DNA of 64,000 nt from Owenia fusiformis (Eukaryota > Annelida > Polychaeta > Sabellida > Oweniidae). The notes under the pieces were generated by a model. It worked only from the letters and a program-made list of their open reading frames with translations, was not told where the DNA came from and ran no database searches. A program made the position numbers and the translations under genes. The stretch is from the NCBI GenBank assembly GCA_903813345.2, contig CAIIXF020000009.1:14770347-14834346 (forward strand), given 5' to 3'. Below are positions 28,691-43,600 of the stretch, one piece after another; within the stretch, counting starts at the first letter, position 1, and each line of letters opens with the position of its first letter.

Positions 28691-31600
28691 CTGAAATGAA
28701 AAATATATGAGAATTGGAATGGGTGGAGATATGCTGCATCCATTTTGACTGCATCCATTTTGACAGTGTCGCTATGGCCAGATATTCTGTCTCTGGATTT
28801 GACTGTTTCTACGTACAGTGAACATAACATTTTCCCGGGATATTGAAGTGGGAGATATACAGGGTGGGCCAAAAAAAACAACACTTTTCTTTCAAAATGC
28901 TAACCACCAAATGTAACTTGAAGATGCAATGGATTATAAATTCAATTGTACACTTTTTCTTGAATAAAAAAACGTGTCACCAGCGTTTCCTTAAACATGT
29001 GATGTGCCATGAGAAATCAACAGAATTTGCATAATGTACTTTGTTCTGCGGGATAATTAAAAACAACTTTATATCCTCATAATCCACTAATCAAAGGATT
29101 ATTTGAGACTCATCAATTCAGGGATGGTTGGGAATTTGATCTGCAGTGTTGTCTCAGGGGATGGGATTATGACATTGTAAAAGGCATTCCTGTTAATCAG
29201 GATTTTTTACTATATTTACCAGCTAATAATACTCCAAGGGTGGGGATATTGACTAACTAGGTTGTTAACAAGCCAATTTTTATTTTGTCAAAATCCTCAC
29301 CCCTTCTCCCTCACACAAAGTTTTGATTGGTGCACAACATCTCACAAAACATTCAATAGAACTATTCAGTTGAGCAAATGAATGTTATATCTGAACTGCA
29401 TCCCCGTGGAAGATGTTATATTTCCCCTCAAGACTCACCTGGGCAATTACTTTTTCTTTATCCCGGAGTGTTGTAAGTTGCAGCTGAATTTTTTCTAGTC
29501 TAATATTGTGGTCCATTTCTATGTTCTTGGCTTCAGCAATTGCTTTATCACCTTCACCTTTTACCTTTGCAGCTTCCTGTGAATTTAATATTGTTGCCTC
29601 ATAAGACAGTTTGTTAGGTTCAAAATGACAGTTTCAGTTAAGATGACGCGATTTAAGAATTTTCTAATGATTGAACAAAGTGAAATAATTCAAAAATGAT
29701 TTTATGCCATAACTGGAGTGTTTTAACATTTCTGAATTTGGCGCTGTGTGATACTGAGGCTAATACAACTATCACAGTATATCATTTATTAATTACTGAA
29801 ACATGCTGCTGAAGGAGTCATCAAAAAGGGGGGGGGGGGAATTAGGCTATACATACATTTTGGATGAAGCTGGGAACATAACATTAGTTTATAAATCAAG
29901 GACTTACGAACATATAAACAAATAACCATTTGGTATTACAAGAAAGTACAACTAATGACTTACTCTTGCTAGCCCTTCAATATTCTGAGAACGTTCCTGC
30001 AACTGCATTGCCATGTCTTTAAGTTTCATTTTCTCCAGTTCCAACTCCTTCTTCTGATGTTCCAGCTCAACTCTTATTTTTGCAAGATCTTCTTGTTCTT
30101 GTTGTATTTTTTGTTGCCTCTCTTGAAACTTTGCTTTCATATCTGTGATCATTTTCACTGTGCCTTCTAACTCACCCTCAATCTAAAAAAACATCAGACA
30201 GAATGTTCAATGTGACATCATTGAGATCATCTTATTAACAGCTTCAAATTAAAGGTAATCCTTAGACTGCTTGATTTCAATGGTTTATGTGAACACATCA
30301 ATTACTTTAATTGTCACATCATTCTTTATTTACTCCTAATGGTCTTGCTCTGCACATTACAAGCATTGAATTTGAAACATCATACAATTGTATTAAACCA
30401 ATTCCACCATGAAACTTAGTAATATAGTATAGTATTCAAGTAAAAGTACTTACATGTTCCTTTCTGACTGATTCTCTCTGTCCCCTATCCACCAACATTC
30501 TCTGTGATATTGTTAACTGAGACCTCTCCTCTGCCAAGGCACGTCTTTCCTCGTACAATTGACTCATTCCAGCCTTTTGTTCATTCAATAGGGATTCCTT
30601 TAAAAAAGTATAATAATTAAATCTATATTATTTATATTGTTTTTAAGGAACCAAAAAATGGTAAATTTGTCAGCTGTACACTTACAAAATAGCTGAATGT
30701 TTTTAGGACATTGATGGTTTCCTGTTACCCTGATATGAAGGTGAGTATAGTTCATTTGTGTTAACATCAATAATGATACATCGCTATTCTCAAAGTGGTA
30801 TGTCTCTAAGAGGTGTTGAGAAGGGACAATGAATTTGGACTGATGTGTGGGCTTGGCGGTTGGTGCTCTTGCATCGTCAGCCAGCAGGGCATGTGTCAGA
30901 CAGTATTTTGACCCATTATTGCCCAGACAGCTAGCACTTGGGTGGATGAGGTTCATCACAGAGCCTCACCCTCAGATGGGCCCATTGGTCTTTCCACTTC
31001 AGCCATAGCCATCTTGAGCGGGACTCTGCCCACCACCAATAGACTAAGTGGCCCAGTTGAGATCAGAGGGGACATGCCTAGTAAGTGGAGAAGTGAGCAA
31101 AGGGAAGTGGCAGGAAATCTCATACAGTATATTACTCACTGAATAGGAGAAATACATATACAGTTTGATACTGATGAGATCTTACTGACAGATTTTTTAA
31201 TAAAAGGACATTTTGAATTTTAAAGATATCAATACTTATAAACCATTTTTATTTTAAATATGACTAACAAGGCTTTTAAACTAAAGTATAGCTTATGTAT
31301 ATTTTTTTATTCAAAATGCCAGTGCGCATCTTGAAATTTCTTCTTTAGCAAAGCTCTTATGCCTCTGAGGCACAAGAATTTTCAACAAAACTGAAGAAAT
31401 CTAAGATAACCTTTTTTCAAAAATGGAAGCCATTTTGAACTAAGTAGCCATATTGAAAATTCCTTCTTAAGCAGAAGTCATCAGCAGAAGACATCAGGCT
31501 AAATATTGGAACCAAATCCTTCAACATTTATTTGAATTAACATGATGGACAAACAGAGAGACAGATGGCTTTTCCATATCCCTACTCCAACTTCGTTTGG

Positions 31601-34600
31601 TGAGATATACATACACAAAACATCATACCTTGGCACGCTGAATATCTTCTTTCTCCCTCTGAACTTGCTCTACTAAAATCCTTTTCTCCTCTGCCAGAGA
31701 CATTTGTAGAGCTTCCATTTTGTTAGTTTCTTGTCTTACTTTCCATTTTTCCTGGAAATAGATGAGGCATGATCCAACAATCCAACAAGAGACAACCCCT
31801 ACTATTTTCCCACTCTGATTTTTCAAGTTAAATAAGTAGTAAAGTTTAAAACAAATAAATGAACATATCAGTGGAGAGGAGAATCAATTCGGCGAAATAT
31901 TTGTATTATTTCCCTCAATGGCAGTCACTATTTGCATCATAATGTCAGTGGAGTATCTTTTGCTTTCTCAGCACATAGAACATAGTGAAACAAAGTTGTC
32001 ATCTGCCTGGATTTCCTTACTTGTCTTCACTGCAATTCTGAATCAATTGTGAATCAAAAATGAAGAAGCAAGTTGTACCTGTTCAGAAATTCTTTGCTGT
32101 TCACGTAACTGTACCTCCATTTTAACAATTAATTCTTGAAGAGCAGCACGTTCGGATTCATTTTCTTTCTGCTGCTTAGCATGTCTTTCCTGCAGTGCTG
32201 AAATAGCAGAAATCTACATGCAAATATAAACCAATCAAAACATGTCTTTAATGTGAATTTATTTGAATCATGTAATATTGATACATGAAATAATGAAATA
32301 TTCAAATTATTGGTATATCATAGTTTTGTGATCAAATGCGCTACAAATATTAACAGAGAATGTTTTCATATTTCTTCAAAGTCCTGAATCCAGTGAATGC
32401 AAAAATCCTTGACATCAACACCTCCTAATCTGAACTATTTTAGTCAGTCCAAGATTGGACAGGTTTTAAAGCATTTCAACATAAAGAAGCAATGTGTTTG
32501 ACACAGAGAAGCCTTTTCTACCTTTCAACTGTTCATCTCTAGCCATTGCTGTGAGGTGGCGCTCATCTTGACTTGCCTGATGTTGGACATGTACAGTATG
32601 TTGCAATTCACCAAGATCTTTTGCATTGCTCTGCATCTGTTCCATAACAGCATGAAGAGATCTAGACACAAATTTAATGTCATTGATTAATCTAAACTTG
32701 AAAATATCTCCCTCCATGTTGTAGCAAATATATAACCTACAGATCACATTTTAAACATTTCATGAATGACATAAACTATATAACAGCACCACCAAGGCCT
32801 AGCAAACCCCATCGAACAGCCATGGCTGCCATTATTGAAAAAGGCCCCTTATTAGCCAAACTGTCATTAGACAGTGTGATATGCTTTTATATTCAAATAT
32901 ATGATTTCAACAAAACCGCTTTACAGTTTAAGCAACAACAGAAACGTATCCCACACATAAAATTGGTGTCCAATTTTCAAAATGGCCACTTACTAGTCAA
33001 ATTGTCATGAGAAAGTGTACCATGCTTCTCATTTTTTACATATAAAATTTCATCAGAATCGCTCCATGACTTAGTAGAAAATGTAAAATAACACAAAAAT
33101 GGCAGCCATTTGAAATTTTGCTCTCTCTAACTTACAAGTACAGTACCTTGAATGTGAATGTGCACTGGTGACTGCTTCTAGTTCTTGCTCCTTCACCCTC
33201 TTTAAGCTAGAAACATGTTCCTCGTGTTCTTTGCGCAGTGCCTCTATGGCTTCTCTGAAATACGGCAACAATAATGATATACCCATTCAGCTTTCGTGTT
33301 TCATGTTTAGAACAGAAGATCTGAAGTTACACATAGATGTCTATGGAAATCATTTTACTCATGGTTTACTGAATATCTTATTCAGAATATTCATGTTCAG
33401 AACATATTCTACTGTGCAGAGAAACCAAAAATCCCAGCATACTATTAAATTTTTCAATTGCTGGAAAGGGTAGTCAGATTTTCATTGAACATTAATCACT
33501 CCAGACAAAAAAGAATCATTACCTATGTAATTCTCGAAGTCTTTCGATTTCTTGAACTTTTTCCTTTTCCCAGTTTTCATACTTTTTGAAATGCTGCTGA
33601 ATGAGATCGGATTTTTCCTGTTCCATTGTCTCAGTTTTGTTAGTGATTTGAGTGTGTAACAATCTATTTTCTTCTAATAACCTTGCCTCCCTTCGTTGGA
33701 AGCACTCCTCAATCATATTTGTTCTTGCCTTGCTAGATGTCTCAAGTGCATTAAGTTCCTCTTGGTGGTGTTTATTGGCACTATCTAACATGGACTCAAT
33801 GTGACTCTTTTCAATCTCAAGTCTCCTCACCTGTAATCATCATATACATATGTACAATAAAGACATTGAGAGACATTCAGCTTGAGACCTGTAATTTCCA
33901 CTTGCATATATGTTATATATCAACAAGAACACAGCAACTGCATTGAGTAGCAAATACCATCGAACAAAACATACTTTATTTTGGACATTACATGATAGGC
34001 ATAACAAGATGGCCACCAAAAGTTAAGGAAATGCAGAACTTGGTAGCCTCAGCTCTAACCTATATACAAAGTTAAAGGAAGTCTGCCATGAGGTTTTCCT
34101 GGAAACATTGAGAACAAAAAGTGGGACACCACAACACAATTATGGTCAATATAACACCACAATCACAAGAATAATATCCAACAAGCGGTGTGATAAAAGA
34201 AATAACGGGCAGTTGGATATAAGAAATAATGGGCAGTTACAATATAATAATGACTACCTGATTTTGGAGTTCCAATATTTTAGTTGAGCTTTCTGGGTGG
34301 GGGGGATGTTGTGCAGGGTGCTGTTGCTGAGGTAGATATGTCCCCACTCCAACTGCTACTGGGGAAGGAGGAATTAAGCGGGATGCCATTGTATCCTCAG
34401 ATTGGAAGGGCAAGGTCTACAACACAATTTTTGAAGGAAAAGTAAGTTGACTTATCTATATAGTACCCCAGACAGGTTGTATGATGCAGTCGTATTTTTA
34501 CTCCATATTTTCAATATAACAACCATTCTTATTAAAATTTTCAAGATTTATTCTAAAGACAATTTCCAACATGGAAAATAAATATTTTATCAAAATTTCC

Positions 34601-37600
34601 AATTTTATGATTTTGACGGGCTTTTTTCAAAAACACTAAACTGTCAATAAAAAAACAGGTTTTTGCTTGAACAATTGAACTTTTAACGTCATTTCAAATA
34701 TTGTCTGGCTATTGAATTTCCAGCCGCTTAAAGTCTTTCCAGATATATCTGTTGCCATATTAATAATTATGGCTGATTATTGTTATTTACCTGAGTCATA
34801 TTCAATATTATTACAGTGCATTAGGCCAATAAAAACTTGTTGCTCTGGGTATCGTTTTGTGAAGCGTTCCCTAGATTGAGCCCAGATAGATGAGGTCAAT
34901 CTTCTTGTCCACAGACATGAGTTCAACCTGGTCACTGTTCAATACTGTCGAAAATGAACTAAAACATTACGAATCTCCTATTTGAAGTATTCTTGGCATT
35001 AGATCCTTCAGAGATGTTAATACAGCTGTGTCATATTTTATCATGAAATTGTCAGGGAGACCTGACATTTTAAAAGCATGGTACAATTTACGTGCGACAG
35101 GCTCGCATGCTGAGTGACGGTGGCAGAAAAATCCAGTGGAGAAAATGGTGTGTTTTCAGAGAAAACATGACCCAGAAGTTTTTCATTGGCCTAATGCACT
35201 GTAATAATATTAGGCCTATTGAATATGACTAAAATGAATAACAATAATCAGCCATAATTAATATGACATCAAATACATCTGGAAAGACTTTAGGCTGCCA
35301 AAAATTCAATAACTAGACAATCTTTGAAATGACGTCAAAAGTTCAATTGCTCAAGCAAAAACCTGTATTTTATTGACAGTGTAGTGTTTTTGAAAAAAAC
35401 CCGTCAAAATCATAAAATTGGAAATTTTGATAAAATATTTATTTTCCACGTTGGAAATTGTCTCCAGAATAAAATATGAAAATTTCAATAAGAATGGTTG
35501 TTCTATTGCAAATATAGAGTAAAAAAACGACTGCATCATACAACCTGTCCGGGGTACTATTAAAGGTTGTTAAACTATCAGTTTCAATGCTAGCAGCATT
35601 TCTTTACCATTAGGTGGTGGCCAACTATTTTAGATAAATTTATTTTAGTCTGATGTGGAGCACCAAATCCTGGCTACAGGTCTGACATGTAATATCTTAC
35701 AATGATTTGTCACTGCAATTGTATGCATTGTCTATGCATATAGACATACCAATTTAATTAATTACAATAATATTTGAAAGAGTTCAGGTAGGATTGTTTA
35801 AAGAAGAGAAGTTCACTCTTTATTCTTATTCCATAAAAGCCTATGAGATGAGATGATATTATCAAATCACTCTTCATTTTGAGAATTATATAATGGTTCT
35901 AGATCCAACCATTTATTTTCTCCAAAGATGAAGGGTTAACTTAAACCATCCGTTGTAACATTAGCATTTATTCTTTGGACCAACTGTACTTTTTAAATGC
36001 AACACTTAATTTTGCCATATTTACCCTTATCAATGCTCAAATATTATATAGCTGTCATTACCTGTTGGGTATTCACAATTTGCTGAGACTGTTGCTGCTG
36101 CTGAAGGAGCATCTGTTCTTGTCTCAGCAATGAATCTCTCAATTCCTGTTGTTGTTTCAGCTGAAGATATTCTGTCTGATTCCCTGGCCATCTAACATTT
36201 TCAGTCAGCATGTTTGTTGCATTGCCTTGACTAGTTGTTATAATAGAGGAAGTTTCAGAGTGTGCCTTTCCCTGATCTGCTTGAGCATTTTGTTGTGCAG
36301 GCCGAGCTTTGGGATTTGGATTTACAAGATTTTGAGCTAAGGTTATATTTTGTTGCTGTGGTGGCATACTGCAAGAAAACATATCATAACTTTTGCATGA
36401 TGATTATTTAACACATATTGTATAGGCCTATAGCACACAAATTTGTTTTGCTAAATTAGATATCAAAGTCTCTTTTTACTTGTTACAGCTGATAGTTTGA
36501 AATTACATGTATAGTCCATTTGTCATTTTCTGAACGTATGAATATTTAAAAGTATGATGTTTTTCTGTGTAAATACTATCATTAGGGATTATTGGAGTGA
36601 TTTAGCTGGGTTGCCAAAAAATCACTTTGGGGAAAAATTTTGTATCTATTCCCATGGTAACATACTAGGTATATGGTGGTATCCCAACGCTAAGTCAATA
36701 GTCAACGCCATGTTAAGCGGTTGCACCCCTCCCTAATCAGCCTATATAATTTTTTCCCCAAACAAACTTTTTAGGCAACCAAGTTAAATCACTTCAGAAA
36801 ACCCTTATAATCATAAATCGACCATAAAACATCGTACTTTTAACAATTTCTAGGTTCACTATTAGATGTATAGGGGTGACAAATGGACTAGTACTAATAA
36901 AACTAGAAATGGATCCTAAATATGGCACAGTAGTCCAGCAACTAATTGCAATCATATTTAAATGTTGTTTTTTCAATTCATATATGCATAGGAAATGACA
37001 TACTAAAAATCTACCAAAATCCACTTAGTGTAAAAAATAAAATCATTTAACTTTATGAGAGTTTCCAGAAAATTATAAAATCTACTTTTAGTCAAATGGT
37101 TTCCACCAAAAACTATAATTCCAAATGCTGAAATCTTGAGAGGATATATTTCTAGTTGTTTTACTAAACGCACCTTATTCTGTCACCTGTAGTTTGCCCC
37201 AAGCCAATATAATCATCAGCAGGTTCATATTGTCTTTGGTTTTGTTGTCTTTTAGATTCTCTAATTACAATCTTTCCAGACCTTTCAATTTCAGAGTCAC
37301 CAGAAATAGCCAAATAATCAGATGGATCATTTTGCTTGTTTGTTGTTGTGGGATCACCTGAATCATTCAGTCCAAGCCAATCAGAGGAATCTTTCACTTT
37401 TTCACTACTTTTCATATCTGTCCCTAACCAATCACTTGGATCATTATGTTTGTGCTTTTGAGTTTCTTTAATTGGCACTTCCTTTGTTAATCCGAGCCAA
37501 TCAGACGAATCTTTCACTTTTTCACTACTTTTCGTATCTGTCCCTAACCAATCAGTCGGATCATTATGTTTGTGTTTTTGAGTTTCTTTAATTGGCACTT

Positions 37601-40600
37601 CCTTTGTTAATCCGAGCCAATCCGACGAATCTTTCACTTTATCACTACTTTTCGTATCTGTCCCTAACCAATCACTCGGATCATTATGTTTGTCTTTTTG
37701 AGTTTCTTTAATTGGCACTTCCTTTGTTATTCCGAGCAAATCAGACGAATCTTTCACCTTTTCACTACTTTTCGTATCTGTCCCTAACCAATCACTCGGA
37801 TCATTATGTTTGTGTTTTTGAGTTTCTTTAATTGGCACTTCCTTTGTTAGTCCGAGCCAATCAGACGAATCTTTCACTTTTTCACTATTTTTCGTATCTG
37901 TCCCTAACCAATCACTCTGATCACTATGTTTTTGAGGTTCTTTTTTGGGCTTTTCATTGGTAAATCCAAGCCAATCAGACTGATCCCCTGATGAAATATT
38001 AGCTTTTGAGCGAGATGATTTTTCTGAAATTAAACTGTCTAAAAAATCATCTCCATTTTCTGACTGATCTAAAGTTGAGGACATTCCAGCTCTGCTACGT
38101 CGTCCAGAGCCACCAGCTTTTGAGTCTTCACCAACATCATTAAACCTAAAAAATACAACTGCATGATGTATTTACTTAAATGGAACTTCTTGGTCTATTA
38201 ATATCTCAAAAAAGAATTGTTGAATGTAATATTCAATTTGTTAAAATAACACAATGTTTGGTTGAGAATTTGCTGATTTAACTCAAAATATGATTCTTGA
38301 TCTTTGAGAATAATTCCATAATAAATTGGCTTTACAGAAAGGGCCACAAGTTATAGAATGAATTGGGGGAGTTTTTTCATGCATTTCGCTCATGTTTTTC
38401 ATCTTAAAAACAGGAATACACTTTAAAATATTTTATTGACTATAAGATTACACCATATAATCCAAAAAATTATTTCTCATTTTCAAGGATTATCCATGGA
38501 TTTTTCAAAGTTCAGAGGGCTTGGAATCATTGATAATCAATGCTTTTGAATAAGATGAATGCTGTTTTAAATAGGTTTCATGTATGCCAATAACTTGTCA
38601 AATTATTTAATGCTGACACCTTCTTTAATCCCTCGAATTTTCTCTTTGAGGAATTTCCCATGTAAATCCAATGGTACAGTTCCAAGCAGATTTTGAAGAT
38701 TTTGAAAAGGAAGGTCAATCTTTAATACATACCTTATAGGGTTGTTTTGGTTTAATATTGTAAGATGAGGGGAGGGGGCAAGCCATAACAAAAAATTAAC
38801 TTCACTTTTGAAAGTGAGCTTGACATTTAATGAGGATTTACATGACGTGTGAATAAATGAATTACTACATGAGCAAATCCAATGGTTACCTGACAGATTT
38901 TCTGACATTCTGTGGCTCTGTGGCTGCAGTGGGCATATAACCTCCAAACTGAAAATCTTCATCTTTTGGTTCCACTTTTGACTTTTCTAAAAGCAACATG
39001 AATTAAAAAAATAGCAGGACAGCATTTTTGTGTGTATTTTGCTTGATATTGTATTTTTCTGGCTAACAATAAAAGGAAACATCTCATCTTGGTATATACC
39101 ATAACTTCATCGTCTTGATTTTCACTTCTTTCAATAAATGCATGTTGTTTTATTTTTTGTTTTTATTAGAGGGCCCTGTTCAGAAGACCTGTGTTAAAAT
39201 ACATGAATTTTTTTTTATTCTTTTGAGTCGGATTTTAAAATGGCAGTGAGGAGGGCGGGTGTAGTCAACAGGGCAGGTACCGGGCAGGTGAAATGAGCAA
39301 GCAGGGTGGGGCGCCATTCAATTAGATCCTGGGGAGAACCCTGGGTTACATTATCATACCTTGAGTCATCTTTGCATATTTCTTATCCAAAACAAATCTC
39401 TTTTTCTCTGTTGAGGGTTGACTTAGAGATTCATTTGCGTCATCACTACTCTTCCCCAACAATGTATCTAAGGCAGATTTTGCCCTTGCAGGCCTTTCTT
39501 CTGATATCTAGAAATAAATTAAAATGATTAATATCATACATCAAATCATGGTTTCTGTATTTGCAGGCCTTTTTGATATCAAACTAGATAATAGTAACTC
39601 CAAGGTATAACAAATCCCATCCAATGAGTGTCAGGCAACACCACAACAAATATTGACTCAAAATGTCACCATAATGGCCTTTGAAGCAAGTTATTAAAAG
39701 AAAATGAGCCATCTTTTAAAGTATTTATAGATAAAATATCAACTACTGGCAGGCATCTTGATATTCCTTTGTGTAAAACTATCAATTTACATATCCACTG
39801 AATACATGTATGCTTCGTGCATATTAGACTTATATCATCATGCTTATTAGATATTAGTTTATTGGCAAAACCACACAAGTTTTATTGCCACGTGGTGATA
39901 GTGCTTTAACAATTCAAACAGGAATGTTAGATTACCTCAACTCTTGCTCTTTGTTGTCGAGGACTATCAAAGCCCATCCCTCCCAAAACATCATCATCAT
40001 CAAAAAGAATGTCAGCTTCTTTCTTCTTAGTTTTCCTTGGGGTTACTGCAAACAACACAAAAGTGTCAATCATGCAACTTGCGGTGGTCAATTCAAAAAT
40101 GCTGTCATAGAATTTTTTTATTTCATAATATTTTATTACAATTTATTATATACATGTACATGTGTTATTGATATTATTAACTGAGCTCAGATATGAGAAA
40201 CGGCATCCGTCATCAGTGGGCTCACATTCATTTTTTCAAGGAAGATCTATTGCAAAAATAGGTGAAATTACAATTTACCATGGATAAGAATACATTAGGA
40301 TAAATAAATGTGATAATGGAACCAGATTTCAGAATTAGACAGGTTCCAATTTCAGAATATCTCAAGGGAAAGGGTTTTTAAGGCATTTTTTAGAAAAAGC
40401 AACAGAGCTATTTTTCTGGATCAGTTTTTCATGCTGATAAAGATATTAAAAGATGACAGCTCAACGGGGTGGTCACGACACTGAATTTTAGCGTTTTTAC
40501 CCCCCTAGGGAATTATTTTAGGGGGTACTATAATATTAGTTCATAACTCAAAGGATATATAAACTATTGTTCTGAGTTCTACAGCATACATTGTTAGTAC

Positions 40601-43600
40601 AAAGATGAATACTACCCTAAAGTTATAGGTTGATATCTTTGTTGGTTTCGGAAAAATACAATTAATTAGAAAAAAATATGCAATTTTTGTCATTTTTTTC
40701 TTGCTTATTTTATATTTGTAGCTTCAAGCAAATTATGATAACTTAAACAGCTCAAAGTAGTATTCTAACAACATTCCCAAGCTATGTGTGATATTGTAAT
40801 ACATCTATTATAGTGATGAAGTACTGTTTTGTAATTTTAATATGACTTTATAGTGCCCTACCCCTGGTAAATAGAAGAAAGTTGGTGTGGTTTTCTTCTG
40901 GTTTTAACATTTTATTGTCTTCTTAGTTGAAGATACAATCAATTCTGTCAGTTAACCATGAGAAACTTTACAATGGTTAACTATTCCCATGAATAGAGGG
41001 TTGGGACCTCAAAAATACCAGAACTGTTAAGTGGCATCCTTGGGCAACCCTCTTCAGAGCATTTTCCTTATATCATCCGATAAAATCTGCAGGGGACACT
41101 ATAAGAAACCTATATATCTAAGATACTAGTAATGAAGATACTGAATTCAAATTTTCAGGATTTGGTCCTGGTATGATAGGTAATCTGTATGACAAAAAGA
41201 AAAAACTCTGTTGCCATAGTAACAAGAATACGACACTATTTGTTTCCTAAGAAATGTGTTTTAAGAGGTTTTGTCATTCTCCTCATATTTTTAATTCTAA
41301 ATATGTCTACAATGTGGGATGATTAAAATTATGGTAAAGTAATCTTTTCTATTGTTCTCTAAAACAGAAGTTGCTATGCTCTATTTGTCAGGAAATTAAA
41401 ATGGAAACTGAAAAATGAGTTTCTTCCTACTGAATAGCAATTTGGTAGACCAAGGCTGACACGCACAGGAGAAAACGTCTATCAGTTCTATGTCATTTTG
41501 TTGTTATTTTTTTTATTTATCGTGCTCTAGGACTTATAACACCTAATGCCGAATCTTTTCCAACTGCAAAGGAAGGCAAGATTTTAATAATGAACATTCA
41601 TATATCTCAAATATCTCAACAAAGATTTGGACAATGACGATGAAACTCTAAGGGAAAATTAGACGAAACATTAATGTGAGTGGTCCAAAAATAACACTTA
41701 CATGTTTTGAAAAAGTTATGCTCTCGGGTGAATCAGTGCTCATTTAAGGATAGTCTGAATCAGGTGAATTTTTTAACCTAATTGTACCCCTCCCCCAAAC
41801 CCCCAAATTTTGACAATTGTCGAAAAGTGGCAAACAACAATTAAACAAACATCATTAAAGTTCAATATGGCTATTTCGCTTCTCTGTCATAAAGATATGG
41901 TAAGATCTCAGGTCAATCAATAAATTTCACAAGTGACACTCTATCTTATGAAGAAAATATTATCGTATTTGAAGACATGTCAAAAATTTGGTTGAAATAA
42001 TTTTGTCACTCCTGATTTGACCTGGAAAGGTTCAGGTAAGTTATCACAAACAATTTCAGACAGTTATATCTTTGATTATGACTATTTTCTGACCATGAAG
42101 ACAGGTATACAGGGATAACAAAGTCAATTGGACTCGGAGATATTTCACTAGCAATCAACCCATCAATATATTTTTTCAAAGTTGTTGACCTCATTTTCAC
42201 CAAAAATGCAATCATTTTAACAATGTTTAATGCATTACTATTCTTTATTTTAATGTATCAAATAGCTCTTGAAAAGAAAACTGAATTCCCCTAAGATTAG
42301 TGTTCCCCATGTTATTTCCCCTTTGAAAAAATTCATGCTATCCATTGGTTTCAGTTCATTTTGGTCATCCAAATTCAGTGTCTTTAAAGTCCCTGAAGCA
42401 ATCCACTTTTCCTCTTAGGAAATAGAACATGTCTCAAAGCATATTCTAATTATGCATTCAACAATATAATTAAAGGTTGCATCTTTGGTAAAAATTAGGT
42501 CAACATTTTTAGTAAAAAGTATGTTGATTGGGCCATTCCCTTTAATATCACTTAAGTCTGATTAATCATTATATTTACTTTTCTTGAAGATAATGAATAG
42601 ATCTAAAAGATATACCCATGTTCATGGTCAGAAAATATTCATAATTCAAGTTAGAATTGTCTGAAGTTGTTTGCGATAACCTACATGCTCCTTTATAACA
42701 TTATTATGTAAATACCTGTGTAAGTGGAACACTCTCCGTTCTGCGTTCCACTTAGAAGATGTTCCACTTACAGAGGTTTTGGGTTCACAGGGAACATACA
42801 AAATCAAATATAGGATTTATATGTATCATTGGAAATATGATTCTCCCTTCATTACAGGGCAGGTCTATACCATTAATAATCCATTTATTTAACTCAAAAA
42901 GGTATCTGACATTCTTAATCCTCCTCATTCTGCCAAAAATGTTTTCTGATATTCTTAATCCTCCTAATTGTGCCAGTCTCAGGTACAAGGATTAGGCAAT
43001 TAAGTTTTAAAGACTTGTTCCTACTGTTAATAATTCAATTGTTTTTAAATGACATTTTTAATCTTACTTATTAAGTTTGAAACAAACAGCAAGGGATATT
43101 AATTAGTGGTAGCATCACGTGTCCAGTTCTACAGGAGGTTAATCCAATTTTCTGAATGAAAATCTTATGAAATCTTAATTTGCTGATAATCAAATTAATT
43201 ATTGGTTGCATCACATGTTGACCTCTACAGGAGGTTAATCCATTAAAATCCTAATTTGCCAATTATCACAGTATTACCTGTTTTCATACCCAGATATCAT
43301 TGAAGGAGATTAATTCTGTTTACATATATCAATATTGAAATCTATGGAAATTGACTATTCCACTTAGCAGGTTAATTTTTCAATATGGGGTGTTCACTGT
43401 TCAAGTTTGGAGGTGTTCCACTTACAGAGATTCAATTAACATTAAGTCAATGGGTTTTTAAAACGGGACTTTGAAAAGGCGTTCCACTTGGGAGGTGTTC
43501 CACTTAGCAGGTTCTACTGTACATTACTTGTGCATGATGACCACCATAGTCTAGTTGCTCAAATGAGATCAATTGATGATTATAATGTTTAGACTTTATG

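Noticed and set aside
30830-31110. GC-richer island in FBF1 intron 17 as a possible exon or SINE
   Set aside because: No frame matches FBF1 and flanking exons already join in phase; no tRNA-like promoter boxes were recognised.
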